From: Oreohelix idahoensis
Taxonomy: Eukaryota > Mollusca > Gastropoda > Stylommatophora > Oreohelicidae
Direction: 5' to 3'
Length of the DNA stretch: 64,000 nucleotides
NCBI GenBank assembly: GCA_024509875.1
Contig: JAMPIV010021215.1
Location: 372,001-436,000 of the forward strand
The translations under genes and the position numbers were made by a program. The notes beneath the pieces were generated by a model. That model searched no databases, was not told the origin of the DNA, and saw nothing but the letters and a program-made list of their open reading frames with translations. Shown here piece after piece: positions 32,395 to 47,262 of the stretch. Each line of letters begins with the position of its first letter. Position 1 is the first letter of the stretch.

Positions 32395-33863
32395 TTAAAC
32401 CCCCAAAAAGAAAAACACAGAATTATAAGTTAATATCTATATCTGGTCATTTATACTAGCAAAATGAGTGAAAAAAATACAAAACATTGAGATATATACT
32501 AAAAACTTGCAATCTATGGCGAAAAAACAGTGGAAAAAAAGGCAAATTTTAGCTTTATTTGGTATTTTGTTGCCCAAGATATCTCAAATGTGAGTACAAC
32601 CTGAGTTATGAAATTCGGCTGTTTCATTTGATAATATATGATAATGATTGTATACTAAAATAATTTTGATTGGTTTGATATCTGAGTTTTTTTGGATTTT
32701 AACATGCCAATCGAAAAAAAGTTGAAATTTTTAAGGGGGGTATCTTAGCTATTTCTCAACAGTTTTGTAGTTTGTTAACATATATCCTTTATTTTAGTAT
32801 ATTTTAATGAGCACAATGTGTACAGCATGTGACCCAAAATTTACTGCTGTATCACTAATAGTGTTTGAAAGATCATGGGCAACGTGCCCACATTTGTGTG
32901 AAAAATGAGATTTTGAGAAAATTAAGAAAAAAGGGAGGAATTACACTTTTACACAAAATTTACTCACCTCAGTATCCCCCTGCTATGTAGGAATCATCTC
33001 TGGTATTTTCCTTTATTGATTCCATGTTCTGTGTCATACTTTGCAGCTTACTTTTCATTAAATTCTTCATTTCAGCAGACTGTATGCGCTTTTCGTCAGT
33101 TTCCGAAAAAATACATCCTTTCTCTGGTAGACATGTACTATGTGGGGGAAGCGATTGCTCTACCCTCAGCAGACTCAGTACATGTAGGAGAGGCTTTGCT
33201 CTCAATATTCACAAGATTAGGATACCCTTATCAGATATTAACTGACAATGGTTCACAATTCAGAGGGAAACTGATGGAGGAAGTTTTTAGGATTTTTCAA
33301 AATATTCTCGTCCGCACATTTTATCATCCACAATCGATTGGACAAGTGGAAAGATATAACGGGACTCTACTTACAAATTTATGTAAGCTCGCACAGGAGA
33401 AACCAGAATCCTGTGATTCGTTCTTATCTGCAACTTTATTTGCGTATATGGAGGTACCCTACCACTCTACTGGAATACCCCCAGCCACGTTATTATTTCG
33501 ATGACCCATAAAAGGACCCAACGGTTAATAAAAATTAGCCAGTCAAAATTATTTTTACACATGAAACTATGTTTGAAAAACTTGAATTCTGTTTGCTTCA
33601 GGGAAATGAATATGGTACCGAAAATTAAAATCCATGCATTAGAAGCAATATAGCATCACAAATATACCAATTTGTATATTTTACATATATAATTAGGTAA
33701 AAATACACTTACCTGACATACTTTAAAAATTTATATAAAATCATCCACAAAGGTTTTAGTGAAAATAAACATACAGAAATGTGGGCAAATGAATGTACTT
33801 TCCAGTGCAATATGTATCTAAAATTTGATATTTTCAATGAAATTCTTCATTTTTGGGGGTTAA
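32395..33863. mobile_element. TTAA-bounded inverted-repeat segment
   Basis: The left end reads TTAAACCCCCAAAAAG, the right end TTTTTGGGGGTTAA, so the two ends are inverted copies bordered by TTAA, as in piggyBac-type insertions. One extra A on the left breaks exact symmetry. The inside is very AT-rich and contains a gypsy integrase fragment. Whether it is a transposon or a chance arrangement is open. Confidence 0.35.
33091..33504 (+). pseudogene. Gypsy-type integrase core fragment
   Basis: A retroviral-type integrase catalytic core in an open frame: first Asp in LSLVDMYYVGEAIALP (near 33130), second in LTDNGSQFRG (near 33240), Glu in GQVERYNGTL (near 33350), followed by PYHSTGIPPATLLF. All three acidic residues of the D,D-E triad are present. 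The fragment starts and ends abruptly: no zinc domain upstream and no polyprotein downstream. It therefore looks like an isolated piece of a gypsy pol gene. It is the only integrase core in the window and cannot be assigned to copies A-D. Confidence 0.75.
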
Positions 33864-33884
33864 ACCTCCCCTTAAGGCTGGCAA

Positions 33885-34005
33885 CCTCAGCGTATAGAAT
33901 GATGATTTCATGAACCACCACTGCCAAGGGCTGGTGATTGCACTATTGCTAGTTTCTTAAAGAGAACTAAACGCATAAACAGTCTCAGGTTCCATAAGGG
34001 GTGTC
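33885..34005 (+). repeat. Dispersed SINE-like repeat, copy d
   Basis: Reads GGCTGGCAACCTCAG, TAGAATGATGATTTCATG, ACCACCACTGCCAAGG, TATTGCTAGTTTCTTAAAGA and GGTTCCATAAGGGG. It is very similar to the copy at 47137-47262 and more distantly to the 38.8-kb family. Confidence 0.6.
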
Positions 34006-34163
34006 AGATGTTTCAACAAACAAACTATCTGCTACATAGCAAACAGAAAGAAAAGGGTGCGACTCGGGAAAAATCGCAATAACATCAGTGCAAAAGTGTA
34101 ACTGATACTGCCATAGTGAAAGAGAGATCGGAAAGAGGACGCATAAAAATACATCTTGTGACA
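34006..34163 (-). repeat. LTR fragment of the A/C gypsy family
   Basis: The first 155 bp or so of the LTR, minus strand, beginning TGTCACAAGATGTATTTTTA at 34163. It lies inside a mariner transposase gene and is truncated at CATCTGACACC by the SINE-like repeat. Confidence 0.65.
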
Positions 34164-34430
34164 CACGACCAGGTTGGTCTTCATCAGCAATTTTTGAGCG
34201 TCGTTGAGAAAATTTATCGACCCAGTTATGTACCGCTTTACGCAGCAAACACTTCTCACCGTAAACATGAAACATTTCCTTATGAATATCCTTTGCAGGA
34301 AGTCCTTTTGCCCCCCAAGAAAACCGCACAACAGCACGCTGTTCTTCGGTCGTACACTCCACGAGCACGGTCGCCATTTTTATCTGAGCTGCGCATGCGC
34401 ATGCGACACCTAGCGTCTCCTACCTAAAGT
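34164..34430 (-). pseudogene. Mariner-like transposase, N-terminal fragment
   Basis: Starts at MATVLVECTTEEQ (34377) and encodes the N-terminal helix-turn-helix region of a mariner-type transposase: VVRFSWGAKGLPAKDIHKEM, then YGEKCLLRKAVHNWVDKFSQ and DQPGRVS. It is cut at 34164 by the gypsy LTR fragment, so the DDD catalytic domain is absent. The upstream bases to 34430 would be the 5' untranslated part. Dead fragment. Confidence 0.7.
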
Positions 34431-34708
34431 AATCATTAAGCTGGATGTTGCTGCCACCTAATGACACATTTAGAAACTACCAACTATACTACTCGTCAAA
34501 AGTCAAGGGCCACTTAGAAAACCCTTGGTTGAAATCATAAAACAAATCTGATATAAACGTAATTGGTATCAGTCAAAACGGCATTTATTAAATACCAAAT
34601 TGACATGTCACGTAAAGAAATGGAAACACATTCAACCGCAATGAAGCTGTGAAGTGTGTCACCCACCTTTTCAAAAGTCACGCAATAGGTATTGGACAAA
34701 TAGACATT

Positions 34709-38229
<3,521 letters not shown>

Positions 38230-38599
38230 GGTTTTTGCAAGTGATGAAACTACCCTAAGTCTGCTGATTGTAAAACAAATTAAGAGTGAACTCTGTTCAC
38301 GAAAATTCGCCATTGCACGCGGAATGTCAATCAGCACGATTACTTCACCTGTTTGGTTGTACAGAAGTTTGAAAAAAAAAAACAGATTAAAAATGTGAAT
38401 TTATGGTCAGCAAACCAAATTGCACGTGATCATCATGGTTGTCGGTGAGTTGTTTTTATGCTTAACGTGCATAGAGGACTGTCAGAGGAAGATATTGCAC
38501 CCATTTTTACTAAAAACTTCCTTCATTTAATCATTCTATGCGCTTATATAAAAGTGTATTGAAAATAATAGGGTGGCCCTTGACTTTTGACGAGTAGTA

Positions 38600-38799
38600 T
38601 ACAATTTTCAGCTACCCCTTTTCAGTTTGTGACCTCCCCTCGTATAACGCTTGAGTAATGCGTGTCCCTTTTCGGCATCGAGGTTTATTCCTCTCGAGCT
38701 GAGAATATTAAGAATTGGTTGGCGTGTACTTTTCCGACTCATTCTTCGATGTAAGGACTAGAGTATCTGTAGTGTTTTGTCAGAGAAATATAGATGCTT
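38600..38799. other. Unassigned flank of the Tc1-like element
   Basis: Short AT-rich flank. No feature recognised. Confidence 0.4.
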
Positions 38800-39125
38800 A
38801 TAGATAGTGTCTCCCGTGTAGTTCCCGCGGGTCTTTTATGAGACAAGAAACAATAGGACTATTGCTCCCTCATGCATGTCATTCAAGGCGACTAATATGA
38901 GCTTGTGCATGGGCTGACAACCTCGTTATGTCAAACAAATTGATACAGAAACCACAACTGGAAGAGCAAGCGAATGATTTTTGCAGGCGTCCAGCAAGGG
39001 CGCCAGCTGCAGTAGTGGCTCCATGCTTCATAGAGAGCGACAAGGAAAATTATGAATGACGCTGATAGTTAGGGTACCTGCAGAATTATGAATGACGCTG
39101 ATAGTTAGGGTACCTGCAGAATTAT
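38800..39125 (+). repeat. Dispersed SINE-like repeat, copy e, with 36-bp duplication
   Basis: One of the longest copies: CCCGYGGGTCTT-type head, GGCGACTAATATGAGCTTGT, GGGCTGACAACCTCG, GTCAAACAAATTGATACAGA, then CCATGCTTCATAGAGAGCGA. At its 3' end a 36-bp unit (AATTATGAATGACGCTGATA, then GTTAGGGTACCTGCAG) is present twice in tandem (39048-39083 and 39084-39119). Probably a SINE or MITE; no pol III boxes found. Confidence 0.6.
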
Positions 39126-39646
39126 CCACAATGACAAACTATCAAGACGGACGTAGCTTGTAGGAATGTATCATCACGCCAAGAAACAGTATTAGATAGT
39201 CACTGCAGTCTGCCTCCGATGCATGCGATGACAGCGCTTGATATGGTCTGATTATAAATCATGTACTGCCGCTATCTAACGCTATGAAAGTTGTTCTTAA
39301 AACACAGAAGGCGCGTGCCATCTCTGTCAAAATTTTAATATCCCGTGTTATATTTCTAGATCTGCTGAGACTCTATGTATAGTAACTATACAGCATCTGT
39401 ATGCCGTTCTCCTTTAATCAACTTCCACATAGTCCCACTACATTTTTACACCCATCTGCTGTTAGTGTCATCGCCTAATTCAAAATAGCGTACTGGAGCA
39501 TAGTTTGTACAGTATTGCGTATCCGACTTATCAAGGCACTAATCTTCCAAACATGTGTGCAACAAAGCACAGTTTGATCAAGTGGAAAAAAAAAATGGAA
39601 GTTTATGTTTCTAACCCCCTTATCTACACTCTTGTCACTCGCCCTC
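39126..39646. other. No recognisable gene
   Basis: Intronic in the proposed host gene; nothing recognised. Confidence 0.4.
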
Positions 39647-39688
39647 CCTCTCTCTCTCTCTGTCCCTCCCTTCTTCCTTCTCGCTTCC

Positions 39689-39726
<38 letters not shown>
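39647..39726. repeat. (CT)n microsatellite
   Basis: Interrupted CT repeats with a pure run at about 39690-39726. It lies about 125 bp inside the intron after the 39850 donor, as seen from the minus strand. Confidence 0.9.
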
Positions 39727-39730
<4 letters not shown>

Positions 39731-39849
39731 TCCGTCATTCTATCTTTATCACACAACTCCACTCCCAAATTTTCTTCCCCTCTCGATTCATTCACACTGT
39801 AACTTAGCTTCAATGTCTTATAGATGACAAAACTGTTCATGTAGCTTAC

Positions 39850-40117
39850 CTTTTAAATCTTCTTTCCTATCTTGCTGCCAATTTTGTTCTTGCTGATGCT
39901 CTTCATCTTGCTCGTACTTCAGTTTCTCAGTTTCTGTGATATCACAAGACTCTTCACTCGCAACAGGCACAACCATGCCGACTAGGGGTGGGGGTGGAGG
40001 AATACTATTGACACTGTCACTGTCAGCATGCTTGAGCTCTATGTCTTCCACATCTTCAGCTGCTTGAAGGTGCAAGCGTTCTTCATCAACAAAAGGTTCC
40101 ATATTTCTTGACTACGT
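39850..40117 (-). CDS. Host exon: acidic N-terminus, probably of the PLP/M6-like gene
   Basis: A minus-strand exon with acceptor TTATTCTCTGTAG before 40117 and donor AAAAG/GTAAGC after 39850. The ATG at 40102 opens 84 codons: MEPFVDEERLHLQ, an Asp/Glu-rich segment, PPPPPLVGMVVPV, then a Gln/Glu/Lys-rich stretch ending RKEDLK. There is no signal peptide or membrane span, which fits a cytoplasmic tail. The exon ends with one base (G) of a split codon; the exon at 12559-12721 on the same strand begins with the two bases GT that would complete Gly. The bases upstream of the ATG would be 5' untranslated, with a further exon upstream. I do not recognise the tail itself. The link to the M6-like exon is inference from strand, order and phase. 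Confidence 0.5.
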
Positions 40118-42290
40118 CTACAGAGAATAACTGGTCTGAACTTACGGCTATTACACAAGCAGTGTCTGATTCTTTGAAATTCACTGCAAGAACAGTGTAG
40201 TTATTCAACCATTTGGGTGCCTTGTATATTCACAACTATGCACGATACCCAGAACTAAAGTATATTTAATTTGTTACCTGCCGTGGTCAACAATACCGAT
40301 TCTCAAGTAGATCCTCGGTGAACAATGAATTTGTTTTTAAAAGGGCACCAATAAAGTTGAAATATCGCACAGCAGGCATAACTTTTTACAAGCCCTGAAG
40401 TAAAAACTAGATTACTGATATAACACAATAAATCACATTACCGTAAAAGTCCACATACTTCACAGAAAACGGCTACTATAATATAAACGACTTGACAGTT
40501 ATCAGATCAGACTCTTAAGAATACAAATGCTGACAGTGTGACCGACATAATATGCTTATTCACTTATAATGGAAAGTACATCCCATTTAAAAAGGAAAGA
40601 AAGTACATTCCATTAAAATAAAAAAAAGTATGTTTGTTGAGGGAGACTGGGCACTTATGGGTTTGCTCGGAGTGTAGTGATGTCAATTCTGATCAACAAA
40701 AACATTAACAAAATAAAAATAATTTCAATAATGACGCATGGAAGGCCATAAACGCGGAAATGAATTCTCTCAACAACGATTGTAAACTATTCCAAATATG
40801 CATGTGCAAACGTATACAACCATGCGGCAATCATAAACACTCATTACAACTTTTCAAAGCACTGTATTTTTATCAGAGAGGAAGACTAATGTATTATTTA
40901 TGATGGAATACAATTAGTAGTCATGCAATCGGAAACAAAGGACAATTTCAGAAAGTGATAATACAACAATCAAATGAAATGTGGGTAATTTCCTATTACT
41001 CGTGCTTTTTCGAGTAATAGGAAATTACCAAATGTGTTTTCCAGTGAGCAACAACTATGAGACCAGTCTAAACATCCGTTAATCGTCTTATGAAAGACTC
41101 GGTTTAACAACATTCGTGCCTCTTCTAATCATTTGTTTTTTATTCAATATTCACTCAAAATCCATCACCTCTCAGCTCCATGAAGCACAGGCTCTCAATA
41201 AATTCAACATCCTATTGTATGCCATAGTTCAAAGTCTTGCCATGTCGTATTTATCCATTCATGTCTGTCTGCTATTCCCTTTTCCGTGTTTTTTTTTTAG
41301 GTCTTCCCTGTTTCTGTTTCCCCGGGTGGATTCCACAACAAGGACTGCCCTATATTACCATAAATTGGCGTCTTCATTGTGTGTCTTATTCATGCCAGCG
41401 TCGTATATTTCTACTACAATTATCTGCTTCTCAGATTGTTTGGAAGTTTTTCATATTGATAATATTTTTAAAAAACACACACATTCACAGACAGGTGTAC
41501 ACAATTTAGGCGTAATTTTTTAACTAGAGTGCGAAAGCAACAATAAATGTTTTAAACAATTTTGTGTGACTATTTCAGTGTTATATTTTAGATATCTAAA
41601 GTATACACAGTTTATGACAACCGATGCCTTTACTCAAATCAAGGTAATATTTTATGGCCCTTCGGGCGAGTTACAAAACTGCTCAAAATGAAGCTCTTCT
41701 TTCTTCTTAATGTTTTCTTTTTGTCATTGAAACGGAAAGTACGTAATTACTACTAGCTCACCTTTTTTTTTTTGTTTTTGCTTACATAAAAGTACAGTAA
41801 TAATGTTAACAGTACTTACAAAAAGTTGTTCCTATAATATACATATCCAGATTACCATCACTTAGGCGTGCACGAAAAATGATATCTTGCTGTGTGTGTT
41901 GCAAGATGTGTGCTTATATCGACCTATACATGAATGATCAATTTATGCTGACGTAGGCCGAAACTGACAAATAAGATACCCTTAAATGCGATAAAAGGCA
42001 CGTGCAACAAACAAGACGAACGTCGCGTCCTTCATCAAGGAGCAGTCACATATTTCAATGGCTATGAAGAACTATTAATTTAAAATCAAAGCGGATGAAA
42101 TACAATAAAGCATATCATCTTCATGTGTCATGCTTTGTTTGACTGTCCATTTCTGTCATGTGAGCACTCGAGTATTTAGATCGCTTTTTTGTCCAGCCAT
42201 ACTATTATGGGAGAATTTGGACTAGATGTGATAACAAAACTGTTGAATGTGTGATGAGCATTAACAAGGGCACTGATACTTGGTTGGAGA
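40118..42290. other. No recognisable gene apart from one hairpin
   Basis: AT-rich sequence upstream of the putative host exon. It should contain promoter or 5' untranslated exons if the model is right, but I cannot point to them. Confidence 0.4.
40984..41029. other. Perfect 19-bp hairpin
   Basis: GGTAATTTCCTATTACTCG (40984-41002), an 8-base loop TGCTTTTT, then the exact reverse complement (41011-41029). There is no known family match; it could be the relic of a palindromic element or a small structured RNA. Confidence 0.8.
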
Positions 42291-42552
42291 TTGATTGACT
42301 ACAACAGTGGTCACACAACTGATTATCTACTAAAACCCATATTCACAGCTTTACATTCGAAATCCGGAGATGTGGAATGCGAAGAACACCGCACCATTAA
42401 TCTCATGAGTCATGTGACCAAAATATTGTTTAGACTTATCACCAGTAGAGTGAGAAATAGAATAGTCAGAAATTAGTGATGAACAATGTGGGTTAGTAGA
42501 AGGTAAAGGCACAACCGCAACATATATTATAAGAACTTTAATAGAAAGGGCC

Positions 42553-42827
42553 TTGGGAGCCGCGCCGGTGTAATGGTTACCACATTGCGCTGGCGATCAG
42601 GTGTTCAAGGTTCAAGCCCGGGCATGAGCATTTGAAGAAGTGTCATTGACCGGGATTTTGACTGAATAACCTGAACAGCTCCTGATATAAATCCTCTGTG
42701 AATGGGAAGGAGCAAAGCTCCTGACCGGGTTGGAAGGAAAGTCCACAGGCTCCCCAGCCTCGCAATGACATGTCATTGGGCCGACGGGCTGAAAGCCCAA
42801 GTGCCGCTGGTTAAGGAAAGGAAAAAA
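42553..42827 (+). mobile_element. tRNA-derived SINE with 13-bp target duplication
   Basis: The SINE head has a split pol III promoter: an A-box-like GGTGTAATGGTTA near 42572 and a B box GGTTCAAGCCC near 42611. The body is unrelated to tRNA, and the tail is A-rich. It is flanked by exact AATAGAAAGGGCC repeats (42540-42552 and 42828-42840), and interrupts the LINE reading frame precisely between them. Transcribed by RNA polymerase III and copied by a LINE enzyme, as SINEs are. Confidence 0.85.
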
Positions 42828-43630
42828 AATAGAAAGGGCCATGGAAGTAAAAAACAGATCTATATGTATGCTTTTTTTAAAAATAGATTGCAGGGCATTT
42901 GGTAAAGTGAATCATGAGGAAATTATCAAAATGTTAGAACGCATAAACATCGATGGTAAGGACCTGAGAATAATAAAGAACATGTACTGGCAACAAACAG
43001 CAGTTATAAATATTAGCAACCAAATAGGAACATTTCAGATAGATTGAATAAGTATAGCCAACAGGTGGGTCTGAACATCAGTCATGACACTCAATGTGGG
43101 TAGGCCTGAGCCCATAACATTAAGGAACCAGAAGGTGGAACAGACGGACACATTTACATACCTAGGATGCACAGCAACACCAGACGGCGGAACAAGCAAA
43201 GACATCAACAACAGAATGAATAAAGCGAGAACGGCCTTTGCTTGTCTAAACAACATCTGGAAGTCCTCTCAGTACAGCACAAACACCTAATTAAGATTAT
43301 AAGACAGCTGTGTACTTCTCTATGGTGCGGAATACTGGAGAGTACAGAGAAGGAAATGTCGAAATCGTCCTCCTTCCACACAATTTGTCTAAAGAAAATT
43401 CTGCGAATCCTGGCCGAATACTATCACCAACCAAGAACTACTTACTCGGAGTAACCAAGAGGACATGCACACCATCTTAGCTGGCAGACGCTGAGTTGGG
43501 TTGGCCACGTCCAAAGAAGAGACCCCGATGCTAAGAGGTATGGCAAATCCGCCTCGAATTCTAGAGGTAACGTGTTAGATTCCCAGTTGAGGGAATATAA
43601 TTTATGGAAACTTTTTTTCAAAATCAGTGG

Positions 43631-43651
43631 CCCCCCCCCCCCCCCCCCCCC
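43631..43651. repeat. Poly-C run
   Basis: Twenty-one consecutive C residues, in an otherwise mixed sequence. Confidence 0.95.
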
Positions 43652-44115
43652 GGTCTTCTGGGTAGTGAGATCGGATGCCTAGCCTTTTTGGATAAGGGCG
43701 AAAAATAGGAGGTCCCGTGTGCACGTTGAAAGTCCTACGGAATACGGAAATCGTAAAGAGTAGGCTGTAAGGCCGCTGCCCTGGTAAAATTTTAAAAATT
43801 AGAAACCTACCTACCACAAAAATATTTATAGAATGTGTGATTCCTAGATACACACATTGGGATTCTCGCCGGTGCTATGAAGTTCGAGCACTGTGCTGAG
43901 ATCCTCTTGTGTGGTCTAAGGGAGGAGATTGGAGCACTGATGGAGTTGTCCGTGTGCAATGAAGATGGTCCTTAAAACCAAACCAAACCGTCATGTCATG
44001 GAAAGAAGTCTACAATAGAACTGATCAATGGTAGTCTGGACAGGAAGTTGTGGAGAGACTTGATGCCTTACGCAACCAGGCACTGTACTTGATGATGATG
44101 ATATTATTAAGTGAC

Positions 44116-45289
44116 AAAAAGTCTTCCCTCTCCTATTTTTACCTTCGGTCTTTCATGCTGTCAGCAGATTTTCTAGGCCCCGCTAAAATATAAAACAATT
44201 AAAACAAATAAGAATATGTTTGTTTGAGTAGATTCATGCAGAAATGTGCAGTAGCACAGAAAAAAGGATAATTTTTTTTAAAACTCCGGGTTTGCTTCAT
44301 TCTGACGATGCACATCCCGTTGGGCTACAGGCAATGTCCTTCGATTACACTGCAGCGTAATCACTATTCAAATATAAGTAAACTTATGGCCGAAAAATAC
44401 ATTTTAATACGATTTCTGCTCGTTGTGCAGTCTAGACACAAGGGATGTCTGTTATATAATAGCGTATGTCAAGGAAATGAAGATCTTTCGGTTTTATTTT
44501 TTTTTAAGTTTTGTTCTTTAATAATAAGCCAAGCTTGCGTGTTTGCCACAATAGAAAAATGGGGAAAGAGAAAAGAATATAGGCGGGGTGGTATGAATGC
44601 GGTCTCAGGTAACGGCAAAAAATAAACGGAGCTACACAAACGGAGAAGATATAGCAAATGTTGTTGTTGTTGTTGTTATTTAACTAGGGCTGCTGGGTTT
44701 CTTGCTCTTTTGCAGTCAATACCAAGCTGAAGACTCCTGGGTATTATCTACACTGTAGATCTAGGCTTTTCCTGTGGGTTTTCTGCCATTCCGAAACGTG
44801 TTGAGTTGAAGTCATGAGCTCCAGTTTCTCCAGCTTGGCTTGCATTTAAAGGATCGTCACATCTGGTCCCAAGCTAAGATGAAGAAGCGTGTAGCATACT
44901 GTACATTCCCCGCCATCCAAGGGAGCTCTCCAAATATGCAGAGCTAAAATACTGTACTCCAGTTCTGGGTTCTCCCAAGGAATTGTCACGTCCTACACAG
45001 AGCCATTTCTCAGCTGCTCCTGCCTATCATGAATAAACAGTCAGGCCCTCCTACATGCAGCCAACCAGACAAAAGTCAGAGTTATGTATGAGGCTCAAGT
45101 GACTCATCCAAGCTTTGTGTGCAATGATGGGCTCTCAACATGCTTCACCACAGGAGGAATCTCTGGAAGTGTGTGGATGTTTTCAAGAGTCAATGAAGGT
45201 GTAATTAGCCTCACAGACAGTGGTTCACTTTCACATTTGTATATTATAGCACTGTGTTTATCTGGTGGTCATATAAGGATGACTCTAGA
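44116..45289. other. No recognisable gene
   Basis: Contains a short (GTT)n run near 44660. No coding signal that I trust. Confidence 0.45.
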
Positions 45290-45386
45290 TATGTCAGGAG
45301 GAAGACAGCCGATAGGATTTTATGGCGCTCTCTCTGGTACGCCTTTGCACCTCATGGTAGAAGAGGAACGTCTAAGTAAGTAAGTA
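45290..45386 (+). repeat. LINE 3' end, copy 3
   Basis: The last 90 bp or so of the LINE whose 3' ends lie at 18.4 and 19.0 kb: GGAGGAAGACAGCCGATAGG, then GCGCTCTCTCTGG, CACCTCATGGTAGAAGAG and GAACG. It ends in AAGTAAGTAAGTA, suggesting an AAGT-repeat tail. Opposite orientation to the other two. Confidence 0.6.
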
Positions 45387-46071
45387 TCACTGAATATATT
45401 AAAGAAAGAAATCTTCCGCATACAAACATAAGCAAAATAGCTCGAAGCATTTTCTTTTATTGAAATGGCGCGAGGGGGGGTGGGGAAGAGGAGGAGGGAC
45501 AGCGGACTGTCGGTTTTAATATGGGTATTTAGTTTTTATTTTTCGTTTTGTATTTGTTTGCAGACCAGTGTTCTATTTTTTGAAAATACACAGAGGGAAA
45601 AAAACTAAGGATTATGCTAATAAATACGTCAAATGACAGCCAGTGTGTACTTCAAGACCCCCCCCCCCCCCTCCCAAATCCCCTACAAGACGTGGGCTCA
45701 TAAATTTTTCTTGGATGCAAGATAACATAAAGCTGGAGGAATCGACAATGGTATCAAAATAAAAATAAAACGGTCTGGTCGGCTGCTTGCATGTTAGTGT
45801 TGAGTTCTTGCAGGGATGACAGTCAATCGATCTGCTACCATTTCTGCTGTAAAGATGCGAGAGTCTCTGAAAGGCTTTTATCGATTTCTAGTTTTGTATT
45901 ATTGCTTCTGCACCTAACTGACCACTGTCGCTCTTCGATCCATATGAACATAATGCTACGCTTTGCCGATTGGACTTATTTATGTTATCTCGCGTTTTCT
46001 GAGTCACTATGTCATCCGAATATTGCTTTATCTTATCCGCAAGGATATAATCAATAACGTACTGTTAGGTC
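45387..46071. other. No recognisable gene
   Basis: Contains a C run near 45658-45671. Nothing else is recognisable. Confidence 0.45.
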
Positions 46072-47136
46072 TGTGACATTATTTGGGTCGATCTCTGCTT
46101 CACTACCGCAGTAAACAGTTACATTTATTGTACTGACTAATTACATGCTTTTAAATGGTCGGCACCTCTTTCTTTCTCTGCTATGTAGCAGATATTTTGT
46201 ATTGTCAAACACTCTTACACTCCTCTCAGTGTTAATTCGTTTTGTCTGTTTACCTGGCCATCCCTGCTGAGAGAGTAGACAGGTGATGCGATACTGACCA
46301 ACAGTAATGTTGGTAAAATTCTCGTGTACCAAACCTTCGCTGCGCTGGACTAACACTAAAATCGCCCAGCGCATTTGCTTACTCGCTGATAAGGCCAGGG
46401 TTCGTTCTTCACGAAGACGGTAATACGCTGAAAGTTTGATAGCCACTACGGGGAGATAACTTATTTGTCAGCGCACAGGAATGATATAATCGTTTCCTGC
46501 ACACCTTGAGGAAAGTAAGATGTAATTGTAAGCAATTGCAGAGAAGGCAATCGGATGTTTTATTGCCATATATGGGAGAGGTGACCTTTTGCATTACACA
46601 CATTATTTCAGGCGGAAATCATTTTGAAATTACCCCACAAAACACGCATGTTTGAAACAATTGGCGCTCTGTTTAACATCGTAACAAACAAATGCGGGGG
46701 AGGACAGGCAATATAACCTGACATTTTTGCAGTTATAAGACACTGTGAAAATTCACTCGTGCCAAGAAGACCATCAGACTGCCAGAGTTAAAATCAGATT
46801 TCATATATATCAGTCCGGACTTTGTGGAACATTTTGAAGGACTTAAAGAGCCCAGAAAAACTATTTTAATAAGGAAAACCGGGATCTGAGGAAACTGAAA
46901 ACACGGAGTCATAGTGGGAATTCATTGTTAACATAACAACTCCCAAGAAGCGTGTAAGAGGCCTATTCCAGTGCCTTTATTCCTCTGAGCAAACAGTCTG
47001 TTAGCCAAGATTGACGTAAGTGTACATTTTACATTCTATATTTTTCATTTACTAACATGTGAACTAATATGTATTTATTGCCATGTGAATATTAATATGT
47101 GAAAATTGCTAGTGGATGTTCAAGTCATTTGTGGCT
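46072..47136 (+). repeat. LTR of the A/C gypsy family, diverged
   Basis: Starts TGTGACATTATTTGG and follows the LTR of copy C by eye: CACTACCGCAGTA, TGCTATGTAGCAGA, ATCGGATGTTT, GGGGAGGACAGGCAATATAA, CACGGAGTCATAGTGGGAAT, GCGTGTAAGAGGCC, then ATGTGAATATTAATATGTG near 47087. It contains the 3' part missing from copy C, but its own end is lost at the SINE-like repeat. No gag or pol adjoins, so it is probably a solo or remnant LTR. Confidence 0.65.
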
Positions 47137-47262
47137 GGCAACCTCAGTATATAGAATGATGATTTCATGTACCACCACTGCAAGGTCTGGTGACTGCTTT
47201 ATTGCTAGTTTCTTAAAGAGAACTAAAAAACATAGGTAGTCCCAAGTTCCATATGGAGCAGG
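47137..47262 (+). repeat. Dispersed SINE-like repeat, copy f
   Basis: GGCTGGCAACCTCAGTATAT, ACCACCACTGCAAGGTCTGG, TATTGCTAGTTTCTTAAAGA, GTTCCATATGGAGC. Closest to copy d. Both follow an LTR piece of the same gypsy family. Confidence 0.6.

Larger units (their letters stand above)
42291..44115 (+). pseudogene. RTE-like LINE, broken and SINE-interrupted
   Basis: Fragments of a LINE reverse transcriptase in several frames: KSGDVECEEHRTINLMSHVT (near 42365), KILFRLITSRVRNRI, then after the inserted SINE MEVKNRSICML and VNHEEIIKMLERINIDGKDL (near 42905), and the post-RT part TFTYLGCTATPDGGTSKDIN (near 43150) and LSWVGHVQRRDPDAKRYG (near 43490). The YADD block is missing: the sequence jumps from the palm to the thumb near 43050. 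A short tail of TGATGATGATGATATTATTA at about 44095 suggests the 3' end. The part 43550-43990, with a poly-C run, has no LINE coding. The ECE-YRTI-LMSH motif points to the RTE/BovB-like branch. Confidence 0.7.

Noticed and set aside
39475..39840. A 121-codon minus-strand frame continuing the acidic host exon region
   Set aside because: It runs through the (CT)n tract in a different frame and lies past the GTAAGC donor; it is intronic.
45084..45383. Possible 99-codon gene
   Set aside because: Its last third is the 3' end of a LINE repeat also found at 18.4 and 19.0 kb in another frame.
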